From Paracidovorax konjaci (GTDB taxonomy: Bacteria; Pseudomonadota; Gammaproteobacteria; Burkholderiales; Burkholderiaceae_C), in assembly GCF_900112675.1 (NCBI RefSeq), contig NZ_FOMQ01000004.1, forward strand, positions 310,001 through 374,000: 64,000 nt of DNA, read 5' to 3'. This document shows, piece after piece, positions 50,889 through 59,871 of this stretch (position 1 is its first letter; every line of letters begins with the position of its first letter). The notes under the pieces are model-generated. The model searched no databases. It had not been told where the DNA came from and worked only from the letters and a program-made list of their open reading frames with translations. Made by a program: the position numbers and the translations under genes.

Positions 50889-51974
50889 CTACATGCGCTG
50901 CGCGAATCCCCAGGCCATTTCGGCCAGCGGGCGCGCGCCTTCGCCCGATGCGCGGGCCTGGGCGCTGGAGGCGGTGCCGTCCTCCACGCGCTTGGCGATG
51001 CCCTGCAGGATCGAGGCGAGGCGAAACAGGTTGTAGGCGAGGTAGAAGTTCCAGTCGGCGCGCAGCGCCGCGGGGTTCGAGAAGCCGGTGCGCTCGCAAT
51101 AGCGGCGGATGTATTCGTCTTCGGAGGGAATGCCCAGCGCCGCGTGGTCCAGCCCGCCGATGCCGCGGAACATGCCCGGCGGGATGTGCCACGCCATGCA
51201 GTGGTAGCTGAAATCCGCCAGCGGGTGTCCGAGCGTCGACAGCTCCCAGTCGAGCACCGCGATCACGCGCGCCTCGGTGGGGTGGAACATCAGGTTGTCG
51301 AGCCGGAAGTCGCCGTGCACGATCGACACGCTGGCCTCGTCGCGCGCGCTCGCCGGCATATGCGCGGGCAGCCATTCGATGAGCCGGTCCATCGCCTCGA
51401 TGGGCTGCGTGACCGATGCCGCGTACTGCTTGCTCCAGCGCCCGATCTGGCGCTCGAAATAGTTGCCGGGCCTGCCGTAGCCGGCCAGGCCGCGGTCGGC
51501 GAACGGCACGGTGTGCAGCGCGGCGATCACGCGGTTCATCTCGTCGTAGATGGCGCTGCGTTCGGCCGGCGCCATGCCCGGCAGGGCCTGGTCCCAGAGC
51601 ACGCGGCCCTGCAGGAACTCCATGATGTAGAAAGCCCGGCCGATCACCGATTCGTCCTCGCAGAGCGCGAACATGCGCGGCACGGGCACGGCGGTGCCGG
51701 CGAGCCCGCCCATCACCTGGTACTCGCGCTCGATCGCATGCGCCGAAGGCAGCAGCTTCGCGACCGGCCCGGGCTTGGCGCGCATCACGTAGCTGCGCCC
51801 GGGCGTGCTCAGCTTGTAGGTCGGGTTGGACTGCCCGCCCTTGAACATCTCCACCTCCACCGGACCCTGGAAGCCTTCCACATGGGACTTCATCCAGGCG
51901 GAGAGCGCCGCGGTGTCGAATGCGTGCGTGCCGGAGACGGGGCGGGTGCCGATGAAGTGCTCGTAGGTTTGCAT
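50889..51974 (-). CDS. APH-family phosphotransferase (acyl-CoA linked kinase)
   Basis: A 361-residue protein-kinase-like phosphotransferase. ATP-site Lys in RSYVMRAKPG (about residue 67), GxxS loop MFKGGQSNPTY, catalytic HGDFRLDNLMFHP and metal Asp in LDWELSTLGHPLAD are all intact. It lies 54 bp upstream of the acyl-CoA dehydrogenase. In ACAD10/11 and in 4-hydroxy acid catabolism such kinases phosphorylate 4-hydroxyacyl-CoA so that the dehydrogenase can rearrange it; that role is likely here but unproven. Its annotation as aminoglycoside kinase would be misleading. Confidence 0.88.
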   Translation of the reverse strand: MQTYEHFIGTRPVSGTHAFDTAALSAWMKSHVEGFQGPVEVEMFKGGQSNPTYKLSTPGRSYVMRAKPGPVAKLLPSAHAIEREYQVMGGLAGTAVPVPRMFALCEDESVIGRAFYIMEFLQGRVLWDQALPGMAPAERSAIYDEMNRVIAALHTVPFADRGLAGYGRPGNYFERQIGRWSKQYAASVTQPIEAMDRLIEWLPAHMPASARDEASVSIVHGDFRLDNLMFHPTEARVIAVLDWELSTLGHPLADFSYHCMAWHIPPGMFRGIGGLDHAALGIPSEDEYIRRYCERTGFSNPAALRADWNFYLAYNLFRLASILQGIAKRVEDGTASSAQARASGEGARPLAEMAWGFAQRM

Positions 51975-52021
51975 GGGGCGGCGTGGGTGGGGAGGGGGAG
52001 GTCCGTGGGCGCGGGGGCGGG

Positions 52022-52741
52022 TCAGTGGTCGGTCTCGGCGATGCGCATCAGCACATCACGGTCGCGCACCACGAGGCCGCCGGGCTCGATGCGGATGGCA
52101 TCCTCGCGCTCCATGGCCTTGAGTTCCTGGTTCACGCGCTGGCGCGATGCGCCCAGCAGTTGCGCCAGCTCTTCCTGCGCGAGCTGCAGGCCGATGCGCA
52201 CCTCGTTGCCGTGCGAGAGGCTCGGGATGCCGTAGCTGCGCACGAGGTGCAGCAACTGCTTGGCGAGGCGCGCGCGCAGCGGCAGGGTGTTGAGGTCTTC
52301 CACCAGGCCGTAGAGCTGGCGGATGCGCCGCGCATGCAGGCGCAGCATCGCTTCGTAGAACTCCACGTGCGCGGCCAGGATCTTGCGGAAATCGGCCTTG
52401 GCCACGCACAGGATGGTGGTGTCCCCGTGCGCATAGGCATCGTGCGTGCGCCGGTCGCCGTCGAAGATCGCCACATCGCCGAACCAGATGCCCGGCTCCA
52501 CGTAGGTCAGTGTGATCTGCTTGCCCGAGATGGATGTCGAGCTCACGCGCACGGCGCCCTTGGCGCAGGCGATCCACTCCTCGGGCGGATCGCCGCGGGC
52601 GGCGATCAGTCCGCCGTCCTTGAAGCGTTTGACGTAGGCGCATCGGAGTATGTCGTGCCGCAGCGAGGGGGAAAGGGAGGAAAACCAGCGACCGGTATTG
52701 ATCGCTTCTCGTTCTTCGATGGTAAGAATGGGGTCGTCCAT
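52022..52741 (-). CDS. Crp/Fnr-family transcriptional regulator
   Basis: A 239-residue regulator: cyclic nucleotide-binding-like domain (about 20-140; GGLIAARGDPPEEWIACAKG, WFGDVAIFDGDRRTHDAYA), a dimer helix, and a C-terminal helix-turn-helix (about 170-225; QEELAQLLGASRQRVNQELKAME). No N-terminal FNR cysteines are present, so it is not an Fe-S oxygen sensor. It lies between the kinase and enoyl-CoA hydratase genes on the same strand and may control this acyl-CoA block. The frame extends upstream, but MDDPILTIEEREAI is the natural start. Confidence 0.9.
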   Translation of the reverse strand: MDDPILTIEEREAINTGRWFSSLSPSLRHDILRCAYVKRFKDGGLIAARGDPPEEWIACAKGAVRVSSTSISGKQITLTYVEPGIWFGDVAIFDGDRRTHDAYAHGDTTILCVAKADFRKILAAHVEFYEAMLRLHARRIRQLYGLVEDLNTLPLRARLAKQLLHLVRSYGIPSLSHGNEVRIGLQLAQEELAQLLGASRQRVNQELKAMEREDAIRIEPGGLVVRDRDVLMRIAETDH

Positions 52742-53043
52742 GGTCTGTCTTTTGCGTGACTGGTGGCTGGAACATTGTCGCGCGCGGGACCGGCGTGCCG
52801 GCCCGCCGCGCGCCCTGCGATGTCGCCTGCGTGTCTGCGGTGCGCGCAGGACGGGCCGGGCGCGTGAACGCCACGGGCGGGGCTGCGGATGGCGGACCCG
52901 GTGCCCGCGGCGAGGAGGGAAAAGGGCGCCAGAAGAGGGCGCCCCGCGCGCCACGGCCACGGCGTGGCCCACCGCGGCCAGAGGGCTTCTGGTTTGAGTG
53001 GAATCCGCTCCATGCCGGCGGATCCATTCAATAGTTTGCTATG
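52742..53043. other. 302-bp gap upstream of the Crp/Fnr gene
   Basis: Besides repeat copy E (53006-53054) it holds GC-rich sequence that should include the Crp/Fnr promoter. AAAGACAG just before 52741 on the minus strand may be the ribosome site. I see no RNA gene or palindromic Crp-type operator (TGTGA-N6-TCACA). Confidence 0.45.
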
Positions 53044-53054
53044 TTATTTATAGC
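53006..53054 (+). repeat. Interspersed hairpin repeat, copy E, overlapping a stop codon
   Basis: CGCTCCATGCCGGCGGATCC (53006-53025), ATTCAATAGTTT, then GCTAT-GTTATTT-ATAGC (53038-53054). The enoyl-CoA hydratase stop TAA (53044-53046, minus strand) and its last codons lie in the hairpin. Confidence 0.88.
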
Positions 53055-53823
53055 GTGGCGTGCGTTTTTCGAGGAAGGCGGCAATGCCTTCGCCCGCATT
53101 CGGATGCTGCAGGTTGCGCACGAACTGGTTGCGCTCCTGCGCGAGCTGCTCGGTCAGCGTGCGCTGCGGTGCCTCCAGCAGCAATTCCTTGGTGCTTGCG
53201 AGTGCATTGGGTGCGCGGGCGTTCAGCGTTTCGGCCAGCGCCAGCGCGCAGGTGAGCGCCTCGCCGGCGCGCGCGAGCCGGTTGACCAGTCCCATCGCAT
53301 GCAGGCGCTCGGCGCCGATGCGCTCGCCGCACAGCAGCAGCTCGGACGCGAGCTGGCGCGGCAGGGCATGCGCCAGGTTCCAGGTCGCGCCGCCGTCGGG
53401 CGACAGGCCGATGCCGGCATAGGCCATCACGAAGGCCGCGTTGCGCGCCGCCACGATCAGGTCGCAGGCCAGGGCCAGCGAGAACCCCGCGCCGGCGGCG
53501 GCGCCCTCGACGGCTGCGATCACCGGCTTGGGGTAGGTGTGGATGGTCTCGATCCACTGGTGCAGCCCTTCGACACCCTGGGCCTGCGCCTCGGCGCCCT
53601 CCTGGCGCCGCTCCTGCAGGCGCTGCAGGTTGCCGCCCGCGCAGAAGTGCTCGCCCGCGCCGGTGATGACGACGGAGCGCACCTCGGCATTGCGTTCGGC
53701 GCCGTTCAGCGCCTCCACCCCGGCCGCGTAGATGCCCGGATCGAGCGCGTTGCGCATCTCCGGGTGGTGGATGGTCAGCACGAGGGTCTGGCCGTGGCTG
53801 GTGCTCTGGAGTCTCGCGGGCAT
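53044..53823 (-). CDS. Enoyl-CoA hydratase/isomerase family protein
   Basis: A 259-residue crotonase. The oxyanion loops are GEHFCAGGNLQRL (residues about 57-69) and VEGAAAGAGFSLALACDLIVAA (about 105-126); the AGIGLSPDGGATWNLAHALPR segment covers the second active-site position, where Asp replaces the usual catalytic Glu, a pattern of isomerase-like or PaaG-type members. The ATG at 53823 fits the family. The gene ends inside repeat copy E, which supplies the Tyr-Lys-stop end. It is 47 bp downstream of the 3-hydroxyacyl-CoA dehydrogenase and probably co-transcribed. Confidence 0.9.
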   Translation of the reverse strand: MPARLQSTSHGQTLVLTIHHPEMRNALDPGIYAAGVEALNGAERNAEVRSVVITGAGEHFCAGGNLQRLQERRQEGAEAQAQGVEGLHQWIETIHTYPKPVIAAVEGAAAGAGFSLALACDLIVAARNAAFVMAYAGIGLSPDGGATWNLAHALPRQLASELLLCGERIGAERLHAMGLVNRLARAGEALTCALALAETLNARAPNALASTKELLLEAPQRTLTEQLAQERNQFVRNLQHPNAGEGIAAFLEKRTPRYK

Positions 53824-53870
53824 GGGAGGGTGGGGCGGAGGGAAAGTCGTTGGGGGCAGGGCGTGGCGGC

Positions 53871-55391
53871 TCAGGGCTCTTCGTGCAGCAGGCTGAGTCC
53901 GATCGCTCCGCGGCGGCGCAGCCAGGGGCTGGGACGGTAGCGCGGATCGCCATACACCGTCTGCAGGTTGAAGAGCACCTCGAGAATGTTGGTCGGGCCC
54001 CAGCGGTTGCCCATCGCGAGTGGTCCGAGCGGGTAGCCCAGCCCCAGCGTCACCGCCGATTCGAGGTCGGCCGGGCTGCAGATGCCCTGCTGGCAGATGT
54101 CGCTGGCGATGTTGACGATGGCCGCCACCACGCGCTGGGTGACGAAGCCGCCGCTGTCGCGGATCACGCTCACGGGCTTGCCGTCGCGCGCGAAGAGCGC
54201 ATGGGCCGCGTCGCGGATGTCGATGCGCGTGGCCGGGTTGGTGGCCAGCACGCGCCGGCGCGTGGCCGCGTCTTCGATCAGCATGTCGATCCCGACGGTG
54301 CGGGCGGGGTCCAGGCGCTCGACCACGGCCACCGTGGTGATGTCGAAGCCCATCGGGGCCACCAGCGAGATCGCCTGCGGAGAGGGCGACGTGCCGGTCT
54401 CGATCTGCGCGCCCAGGTCCTTCAGCAACTGGTACACCTCGGGCCGGCGGGCTGCGCGTGATGACACCCACACGGGCGGAATCTGCGCCACCGACGGCGC
54501 GGGGGGCTCGGCCGGCACCTGCGCCAGCCCGTCCACATAGGGGTAGAAGCCTTCGCCCGTCTTGCGGCCGAGCAGCCCGCCCGCGAGCCGCTGCGCCGCC
54601 AGGGCGCTGGGGCGATACCGTGGCTCTTCGTAATACTGGCGATAAACGGATTCCATGACGGGCTGGGAAACATCCAGCCCGGTGAGGTCCATCAGCTCGA
54701 AGGGCCCCAGGCGGAAGCCGACCTGGTCGCGCAGGATGCGGTCCACCGTGGCGAAGTCGGCCACGCCCTCGCTCACGATGCGCAGCGCCTCGGTGCCGAA
54801 GCCCCGGCCGGCGTGGTTCACGATGAATCCCGGCGTGTCCTGCGCGCGCACGGGCGTGTGCCCCATGGCGCGGGCGTAATCCGCGAGCCGGTCGCACACG
54901 GCCGCATCCGTCTTCAGGCCGGCGATCACCTCCACCACTTTCATGAGCGGCACGGGGTTGAAGAAATGGAAACCCGCAAAGCGCTCCGGGCGCTGCAGTA
55001 CCGCGCCGATCGCCGTCACCGACAGCGACGACGTGTTGGTGGCCAGCACCGCGTCGGGGCGGACGATGGCCTCGAGTTGGGTAAAAAGCGCCTGCTTGAT
55101 GTCCAGGCGTTCCACGATCGCTTCTATGATGAGGTCGCACCCGGCGGCATCTTGCAGTGCGGCCACCGGTGCCAGGCGGCCCGCCAGGGCGGTGGCTTCG
55201 TCTTCCGTCATGCGCCCCTTGCCTACAAGGCGCTGCCACTGCTGGTGTATATGGTGGCGTGCGGCGTCTGCCGCACCCGGGCGGCTGTCGAAGAGCAGAA
55301 CCTGGCTGCCGGCCTGTGCCGCCATCTGGGCAATGCCCTGGCCCATGGCACCCGTGCCTATGATGCCTACGATCGGGTTTAGGTTGGTCAT
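53871..55391 (-). CDS. 3-hydroxyacyl-CoA dehydrogenase, two-domain (PaaH-like)
   Basis: A 506-residue NAD-dependent enzyme. The Rossmann domain (about 1-185) has GIIGTGAMGQGIAQMAA, CDLIIEAIVERLDIKQALF and NTSSLSVTAIG, and the catalytic His in FAGFHFFNPVPLMKVVE. A first 3HCDH C-terminal domain (about 187-285; NHAGRGFGTEALRIVSEG, DLTGLDVSQPVMES) is followed by a linker and a second one (about 410-500; RDSGGFVTQRVVAAIVN, LGLGYPLGPLAMGNRWG). This duplicated layout is seen in phenylacetate-pathway PaaH and related oxidases of dicarboxylic or branched acids. It is divergent from the FimV-like gene (36-bp gap). Confidence 0.92.
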   Translation of the reverse strand: MTNLNPIVGIIGTGAMGQGIAQMAAQAGSQVLLFDSRPGAADAARHHIHQQWQRLVGKGRMTEDEATALAGRLAPVAALQDAAGCDLIIEAIVERLDIKQALFTQLEAIVRPDAVLATNTSSLSVTAIGAVLQRPERFAGFHFFNPVPLMKVVEVIAGLKTDAAVCDRLADYARAMGHTPVRAQDTPGFIVNHAGRGFGTEALRIVSEGVADFATVDRILRDQVGFRLGPFELMDLTGLDVSQPVMESVYRQYYEEPRYRPSALAAQRLAGGLLGRKTGEGFYPYVDGLAQVPAEPPAPSVAQIPPVWVSSRAARRPEVYQLLKDLGAQIETGTSPSPQAISLVAPMGFDITTVAVVERLDPARTVGIDMLIEDAATRRRVLATNPATRIDIRDAAHALFARDGKPVSVIRDSGGFVTQRVVAAIVNIASDICQQGICSPADLESAVTLGLGYPLGPLAMGNRWGPTNILEVLFNLQTVYGDPRYRPSPWLRRRGAIGLSLLHEEP

Positions 55392-55427
55392 GGAGCGCCA
55401 TTATGGCGGCGGGGGAGCAAGGCACTT

Positions 55428-57764
55428 ATGTGCAAGAATGGTTCGAATAAGAACGCAACTATTGTGAAGATAAGTAACGCAATTCTTGGAGCAAGCCTGT
55501 CGGTGGCCGCGAGCGGTGCAGCGGCTCTTTCATTGGGCGCCAGCCACGGCAGCGTCGTGCTCGGCGCGCCGGTGGACCTCGTCTTCGACGTGCAGCCCGA
55601 TCCGGGCACCGACGTCGAATCGTCCTGCGTGCGGGTGCGCCTCGTGGCGGGCGATACCGTGGTGCCGGATTCCAAGGTGCAGATCACACCCGTGCCGGCC
55701 AGTGGGGGGCGCAACCCCGCCGTCCGGGTGCGGGCCAACGTGGCGGCCGACGAGCCGGTCTTCACGGCCACGGTGACCGCCGGCTGCACGGGCGGCGTGA
55801 CGCGGCACTACACCTTCCTCTCGCAATTGCCGGAATCGGCCGCGGCATCGCCATCCTCGCGGCCGGTCGATATCGGACAACTGGCGGGCGCCCCGGCTGC
55901 GGGCGCGCGCCCGGGCACGGCCTCCGGCGCCCCCGTGGCCGGCGGGACCTCGGCCCGCGCCGCACGCGTTCCGGCCTCCGGAGCGGCCGCCGCAGCCCCC
56001 GCGCGGGCGGCCCGCCCACGGGCCTCCGACGCGGGCACCTCCCTCGCACCCAGCCGGGCGCTCCGTCCGGCCGCTGCGGCGCCGGCCCCTTCGCCGGCAA
56101 CGGCGGCTGCCGACCGGGCGCGGCTGGTGATGGAGCCGCTGGACGTCTGGCTCGACTCCCCGTTGCCGCTGCGCAGTTCGGCCGAGCTGTCTCCTGCCGC
56201 TCCCGAGGCGTCTGCCCAGCAGCGCGCCGAGGCCGCAGCCCTCTGGAAAGCGCTCAACACCCCGGTCGAAGACGTGCAGCGTGCAGCGGGCCGCACGGCC
56301 CAGCTCGAAACCACCGTGGCGGCCGAACGCGCCCGGGCCGCTTCCGAGCGCGCCGCCGCCGCGGACCTGCGGCAGCGCCTCGACAGTGCCGAGGCCGACC
56401 GCTTCCCCGCCGTGATCGTCTATGCGCTGCTGGGGCTGCTCGTGCTGTTGCTGGCCCTGGCGGCCTGGCTGTGGGTCCGTGCGCGCCGCGCCGGCGAATC
56501 GGCCTGGATGCAGGCGGTGGCCGCCAGCGGCCAGCCTGCCGCACCCGGTGGCCCAGAAACCGATGAAGACGGCGGCGATGCGCAGCGCACCCGGCCACAG
56601 GCATCCGCCGTGCCTGCCAGCCGGCCCCAGAGGCTGCCCACCCTGCCACGCGGCAAGGGCGCGGCAACGGCCTCCACGCGGCCCGTGCTGGTGCCTCCGG
56701 CGCCGCAACCGGCGGTTGCGCCCGCCGCGGCCCCGGCTTTCAACTTCCCCACTTTCGCGGACTCGCTGTCGGGCGCCGTGGTGGTCGAAGGGCCCTCCAC
56801 GACGCGCAGCGCACCGCTCGTGCCGGCCCCGGTGGCGCCGGTGCCCGCCGCCGTGCCGCCCGCACCAGCGCCCGTCGCCCCATCGGCCACGCGCGCACCC
56901 GGCCCGCACCCCGAGGACCTGTTCGACATCCAGCAGCAGGCCGAATTCTTCGTCTCGGTGGGTGAACACGACCAGGCGATCGGCGTGCTCAAGCAGCACA
57001 TCGCCGCGCATGGCGACACCTCGGCCTTCGCTTACCTCGAACTGCTGCGGCTCTACCACACGCTCGGCCGTGTCGAGAGCTTCAACCAGTTGCGGGAGAA
57101 GTTCCACGCGCAGTTCAATGCCCGGGTGCCCGAGTTCGCAGCCTTCCACCGCAGCGGGCGCACCCTGCAGGGCTTCCCCGAGGCACTGGCCGCCATCGAG
57201 GCCGAATGGTCGTCGCCCGCCGTGCTCGGCATCATCGAGGGATACCTCTTCCGGCAGGCGGATGCGCCCAACGCCGTGCAGTTCGACCTGGCCGCCTACG
57301 ACGATCTGCTGCTGCTGCTGGCCGTGGCGCAGACCACGCCCGCCAGCGCGCGCGGCGCCGCGCCCCCCCGTGCCCGCACGACGCCCGCCGAAGTACCCGA
57401 CGACGAATCCCTTGCCGCTTTTTCTCCGGTGCCCCCGTCGGATACGGACAAGGCTGCCGCACGCGAGCAGGAACTCCGTTCGCTCGATTCGCTGTCCGCC
57501 GGCCTGGCCTGGGAATCCCTGCCCACGCCGCTGTCGCAGGCGCAGGCCCCCACCGCACCGGTGCGCCTGGAGGACGACCCCGACGCGATGCTCGACATCG
57601 ATCTGTCGGAGCCGCCCCACCTCACGCTCAGCGACCTGCCGCCCGTGCCGGTGACGGCCCCCCCGAAGCCCGGCGAGCCGGTGGGTTTCGGGATGGACAA
57701 CGACAAACTGGAATTGCGCCTGGAACTCGAAGACATCGAGCGCAAGCACCCGCCCAAGGGGTGA
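55428..57764 (+). CDS. FimV-like protein with single TM segment
   Basis: A 778-residue protein. A signal-like hydrophobic segment (about 14-36) leads into a FimV-type N-terminal beta domain (about 35-130; LSLGASHGSVVLGAPVDLVFDV). Then come an Ala/Pro/Ser-rich linker, a coiled coil (about 265-325) and a TM helix (about 325-350, FPAVIVYALLGLLVLLLALAAWLW). The cytoplasmic part is Pro-rich and holds a TPR-like region (about 500-600; PEDLFDIQQQAEFFVSVGEHDQAIGVL) and a conserved-looking acidic end ELRLELEDIERKHPPKG. FimV homologues organise polar machinery and type IV pili; here the LysM domain is not recognisable, so this is a relative of uncertain role. Confidence 0.72.
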   Translation: MCKNGSNKNATIVKISNAILGASLSVAASGAAALSLGASHGSVVLGAPVDLVFDVQPDPGTDVESSCVRVRLVAGDTVVPDSKVQITPVPASGGRNPAVRVRANVAADEPVFTATVTAGCTGGVTRHYTFLSQLPESAAASPSSRPVDIGQLAGAPAAGARPGTASGAPVAGGTSARAARVPASGAAAAAPARAARPRASDAGTSLAPSRALRPAAAAPAPSPATAAADRARLVMEPLDVWLDSPLPLRSSAELSPAAPEASAQQRAEAAALWKALNTPVEDVQRAAGRTAQLETTVAAERARAASERAAAADLRQRLDSAEADRFPAVIVYALLGLLVLLLALAAWLWVRARRAGESAWMQAVAASGQPAAPGGPETDEDGGDAQRTRPQASAVPASRPQRLPTLPRGKGAATASTRPVLVPPAPQPAVAPAAAPAFNFPTFADSLSGAVVVEGPSTTRSAPLVPAPVAPVPAAVPPAPAPVAPSATRAPGPHPEDLFDIQQQAEFFVSVGEHDQAIGVLKQHIAAHGDTSAFAYLELLRLYHTLGRVESFNQLREKFHAQFNARVPEFAAFHRSGRTLQGFPEALAAIEAEWSSPAVLGIIEGYLFRQADAPNAVQFDLAAYDDLLLLLAVAQTTPASARGAAPPRARTTPAEVPDDESLAAFSPVPPSDTDKAAAREQELRSLDSLSAGLAWESLPTPLSQAQAPTAPVRLEDDPDAMLDIDLSEPPHLTLSDLPPVPVTAPPKPGEPVGFGMDNDKLELRLELEDIERKHPPKG

Positions 57765-57881
57765 GCGAGGCGAGCCGGGTGCCGGGCTCTGGCGAAAGGC
57801 CCGGCGGCCATGGCCGGCCGTTGGGCCAAGCCGTCTGCCAGGCCTTCCCGCGGCGGCCGTGACAGGCCGCAGGCGGGCCGA

Positions 57882-58790
57882 TCAGGCGCCGAGGCTGTCC
57901 ATGAGATGCCTCGCGGCCGCCTCCGGATCGTCCGCATTCACGATGGCGCGCACCACCGCGATCGAACCCACGCCGGTCGCGCGCACGGCCGGGAACTGCT
58001 CCGCGCCGATCCCGCCGATGGCCACCTGCGGGTAGCCCCGCAGCAGGCGCGCATATCCCGCGAGGCGGGCCAGTCCCTGCGGCACGGTGGCCATCTTCTT
58101 GAGCGTGGTCGGGAAGACGGCGCCCATGGCGATGTAGCTCGGCGCCGCGGCGTCGGCGCGCACCATCTCGGCATAGCCGTGGGTGCTCACGCCCAGCCGC
58201 ATGCCTGCGCTGCGCAGCGTGGCCAGCGCGCCCGGAGCCAGCGCGTCGAGGTCTTCCTGGCCGAGGTGGACGCCGTAGGCCCCGGCATCGATGGCGGCCT
58301 GCCAGTGGTCGTTGATGAACAGCAGCGCGTCCGTGCCCTGCACGGCCTGCACCGCGGCGCGGACCTCGCTCGCCACGGCGGCCGCATCGTCCGATTTGAA
58401 GCGCAGTTGCACCGTGGGCACACCCGCGCGCACCATGCGGCCCACCCACTGCGCATCGGGCAGCACGGCGTAGAGCCCGAGCGCGCCGGGGCAGGGGGCA
58501 AAGGGGTGCGCATGGGGGCGTGGCTGCAGCCCGAAATCCTCGGGCGCATCGGGCCAGGCGGTTGCGTCGAACCGGCCGGTGCGGTCCGTGCGGGCCTGCC
58601 AGGCACCGGCGAGGCAGTGCGCGTCCACGGCGATGAAGCCGAGGGTGCTGCAGGCCTGCAGCGCGGCCCGGTAGACCGCGCCATGGTCGCCGCCGCACGG
58701 CGGCGCGGGCTGTGCAGGGAAGTCGGCAAAAGCCGCGGCATGGGCCTGAACGATGGCTTCCGACATCTGCCGGATGGAGGCGTCAAGCAT
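57882..58790 (-). CDS. thiE: Thiamine-phosphate synthase with N-terminal extension
   Basis: A 302-residue ThiE; the usual length is about 210. It couples HMP-PP and thiazole phosphate to thiamine phosphate. The TIM-barrel core starts near residue 105 ([20 protein letters not shown]) and has [45 protein letters not shown] and VAIGGIG. The first about 100 residues ([33 protein letters not shown]) match no domain I recognise. The ATG at 58790 overlaps the end of thiG by 8 bp. It is the last gene of the thiOSGE operon. Confidence 0.9.
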   Translation of the reverse strand: MLDASIRQMSEAIVQAHAAAFADFPAQPAPPCGGDHGAVYRAALQACSTLGFIAVDAHCLAGAWQARTDRTGRFDATAWPDAPEDFGLQPRPHAHPFAPCPGALGLYAVLPDAQWVGRMVRAGVPTVQLRFKSDDAAAVASEVRAAVQAVQGTDALLFINDHWQAAIDAGAYGVHLGQEDLDALAPGALATLRSAGMRLGVSTHGYAEMVRADAAAPSYIAMGAVFPTTLKKMATVPQGLARLAGYARLLRGYPQVAIGGIGAEQFPAVRATGVGSIAVVRAIVNADDPEAAARHLMDSLGA

Positions 58791-59601
58791 GGTCGTGGTG
58801 CCAGAAAGGGGTGCCGAGCACCGGTGTGCTCGGCTGGGCGGAGTCCTGGGCGGACATGGTGCCGGCATCGCGGGCCGCCCGTCCGGCGCGCACGGCGTCC
58901 GCGAAGGCTCCGGCCATCGCCACGGGGTCCTGTGCCAGAGCCACGGCGGTGTTGAGCAGCACGCCGTCGTAGCCCCATTCCATGACCTGGCAGGCGTGCG
59001 ACGGCAGGCCCAGGCCCGCATCGACCAGCAGCGGCACATCGAGCCGCTCGCGCAGTACGCGCAGCGCGTATGGATTCACGGGGCCCCGGCCCGTGCCGAT
59101 GGGCGCCGCCCAGGGCATCACGGCCTGGCATCCCACATCGACGAGGCGCTGGCAGAGCACGAGGTCTTCGGTGCAATAGGGCAGCACGTGGAAGCCGTCG
59201 CGCACGAGCTGCGATGCCGCTTCCACCAGATTCAGCGTGTCCGGCTGCAGGGTGTAGTCGTCACCGATCAGCTCCAGCTTGATCCACGGCGTGCCGAACA
59301 CCTCGCGCGCCATCTGCGCGGTGGTCACGGCTTCCTGGATGCTGTGGCAGCCCGCCGTGTTCGGCAGCACCGGCACGTCCAGGCGTCGCAGCAGTTCCCA
59401 GAAGCCGCTGCCGGACTCCGCCGGGTTGCTGCCCTGGCGGCGCAGGGAGGCCGTCACCATGGCGGGGCGCGCACGCTGCACGGCGGCTTCCAGCACGCTC
59501 GGCGAGGGATAGCGCGCGGTCCCCAGGAGGAGCCGGCTTTCAAAACGCTGGCCGTAGAGGACCAGCGCGTCATCGGGTGCAGAGGTGGGCATGGCGGACA
59601 T
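58783..59601 (-). CDS. thiG: Thiazole synthase
   Basis: A 272-residue TIM-barrel enzyme that builds the thiazole ring from deoxyxylulose phosphate, dehydroglycine (from ThiO) and ThiS thiocarboxylate. Schiff-base Lys108 in [10 protein letters not shown], phosphate loop [24 protein letters not shown] and [14 protein letters not shown] are present. ATG codons at residues 1 and 4 are both possible. The tail after about residue 245 is extra and runs into the thiE start. Thiazole formation through ThiO fits an aerobic organism. Confidence 0.95.
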   Translation of the reverse strand: MSAMPTSAPDDALVLYGQRFESRLLLGTARYPSPSVLEAAVQRARPAMVTASLRRQGSNPAESGSGFWELLRRLDVPVLPNTAGCHSIQEAVTTAQMAREVFGTPWIKLELIGDDYTLQPDTLNLVEAASQLVRDGFHVLPYCTEDLVLCQRLVDVGCQAVMPWAAPIGTGRGPVNPYALRVLRERLDVPLLVDAGLGLPSHACQVMEWGYDGVLLNTAVALAQDPVAMAGAFADAVRAGRAARDAGTMSAQDSAQPSTPVLGTPFWHHDHA

Positions 59602-59673
59602 CTGAGAAAAAGCCGGGCGCGCCCGGCGGCAAATGCGGAGAAGAAGGGGCGTTCGGGGGCCGCGCGTGCGCGT

Positions 59674-59871
59674 TCAGCCGCCCGTCACCGGCGCGATGAT
59701 CTCGACGCGGTCGCCGGGCTGCAGCGCATGCTGCGCGTGGCGCGCCTGGGGTACGAACACGGTGTTGACCGCCACGGCGAAGGGCGGCCGGGCGGCGATG
59801 GCTGCGATGGCGTGGGCCACGGTCGCGCCTTCGGGCAGGTCGGTGGCGTTCTGGTTGATGACGACGTTCAT
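59674..59871 (-). CDS. thiS: Sulfur carrier protein
   Basis: A 65-residue ubiquitin-like sulfur carrier ending in the required Gly-Gly (IIAPVTGG). It carries thiocarboxylate sulfur to ThiG. MNVVINQNATDLPEGATVA and QPGDRVEIIAPV match the family. The ATG overlaps the thiO stop in an ATGA (59868-59871). thiG starts 72 bp downstream. Confidence 0.95.
   Translation of the reverse strand: MNVVINQNATDLPEGATVAHAIAAIAARPPFAVAVNTVFVPQARHAQHALQPGDRVEIIAPVTGG

Noticed and set aside
50889-51974. Aminoglycoside resistance kinase
   Set aside because: The fold is shared, but context with acyl-CoA dehydrogenase and hydratase genes points to acyl-CoA metabolism.
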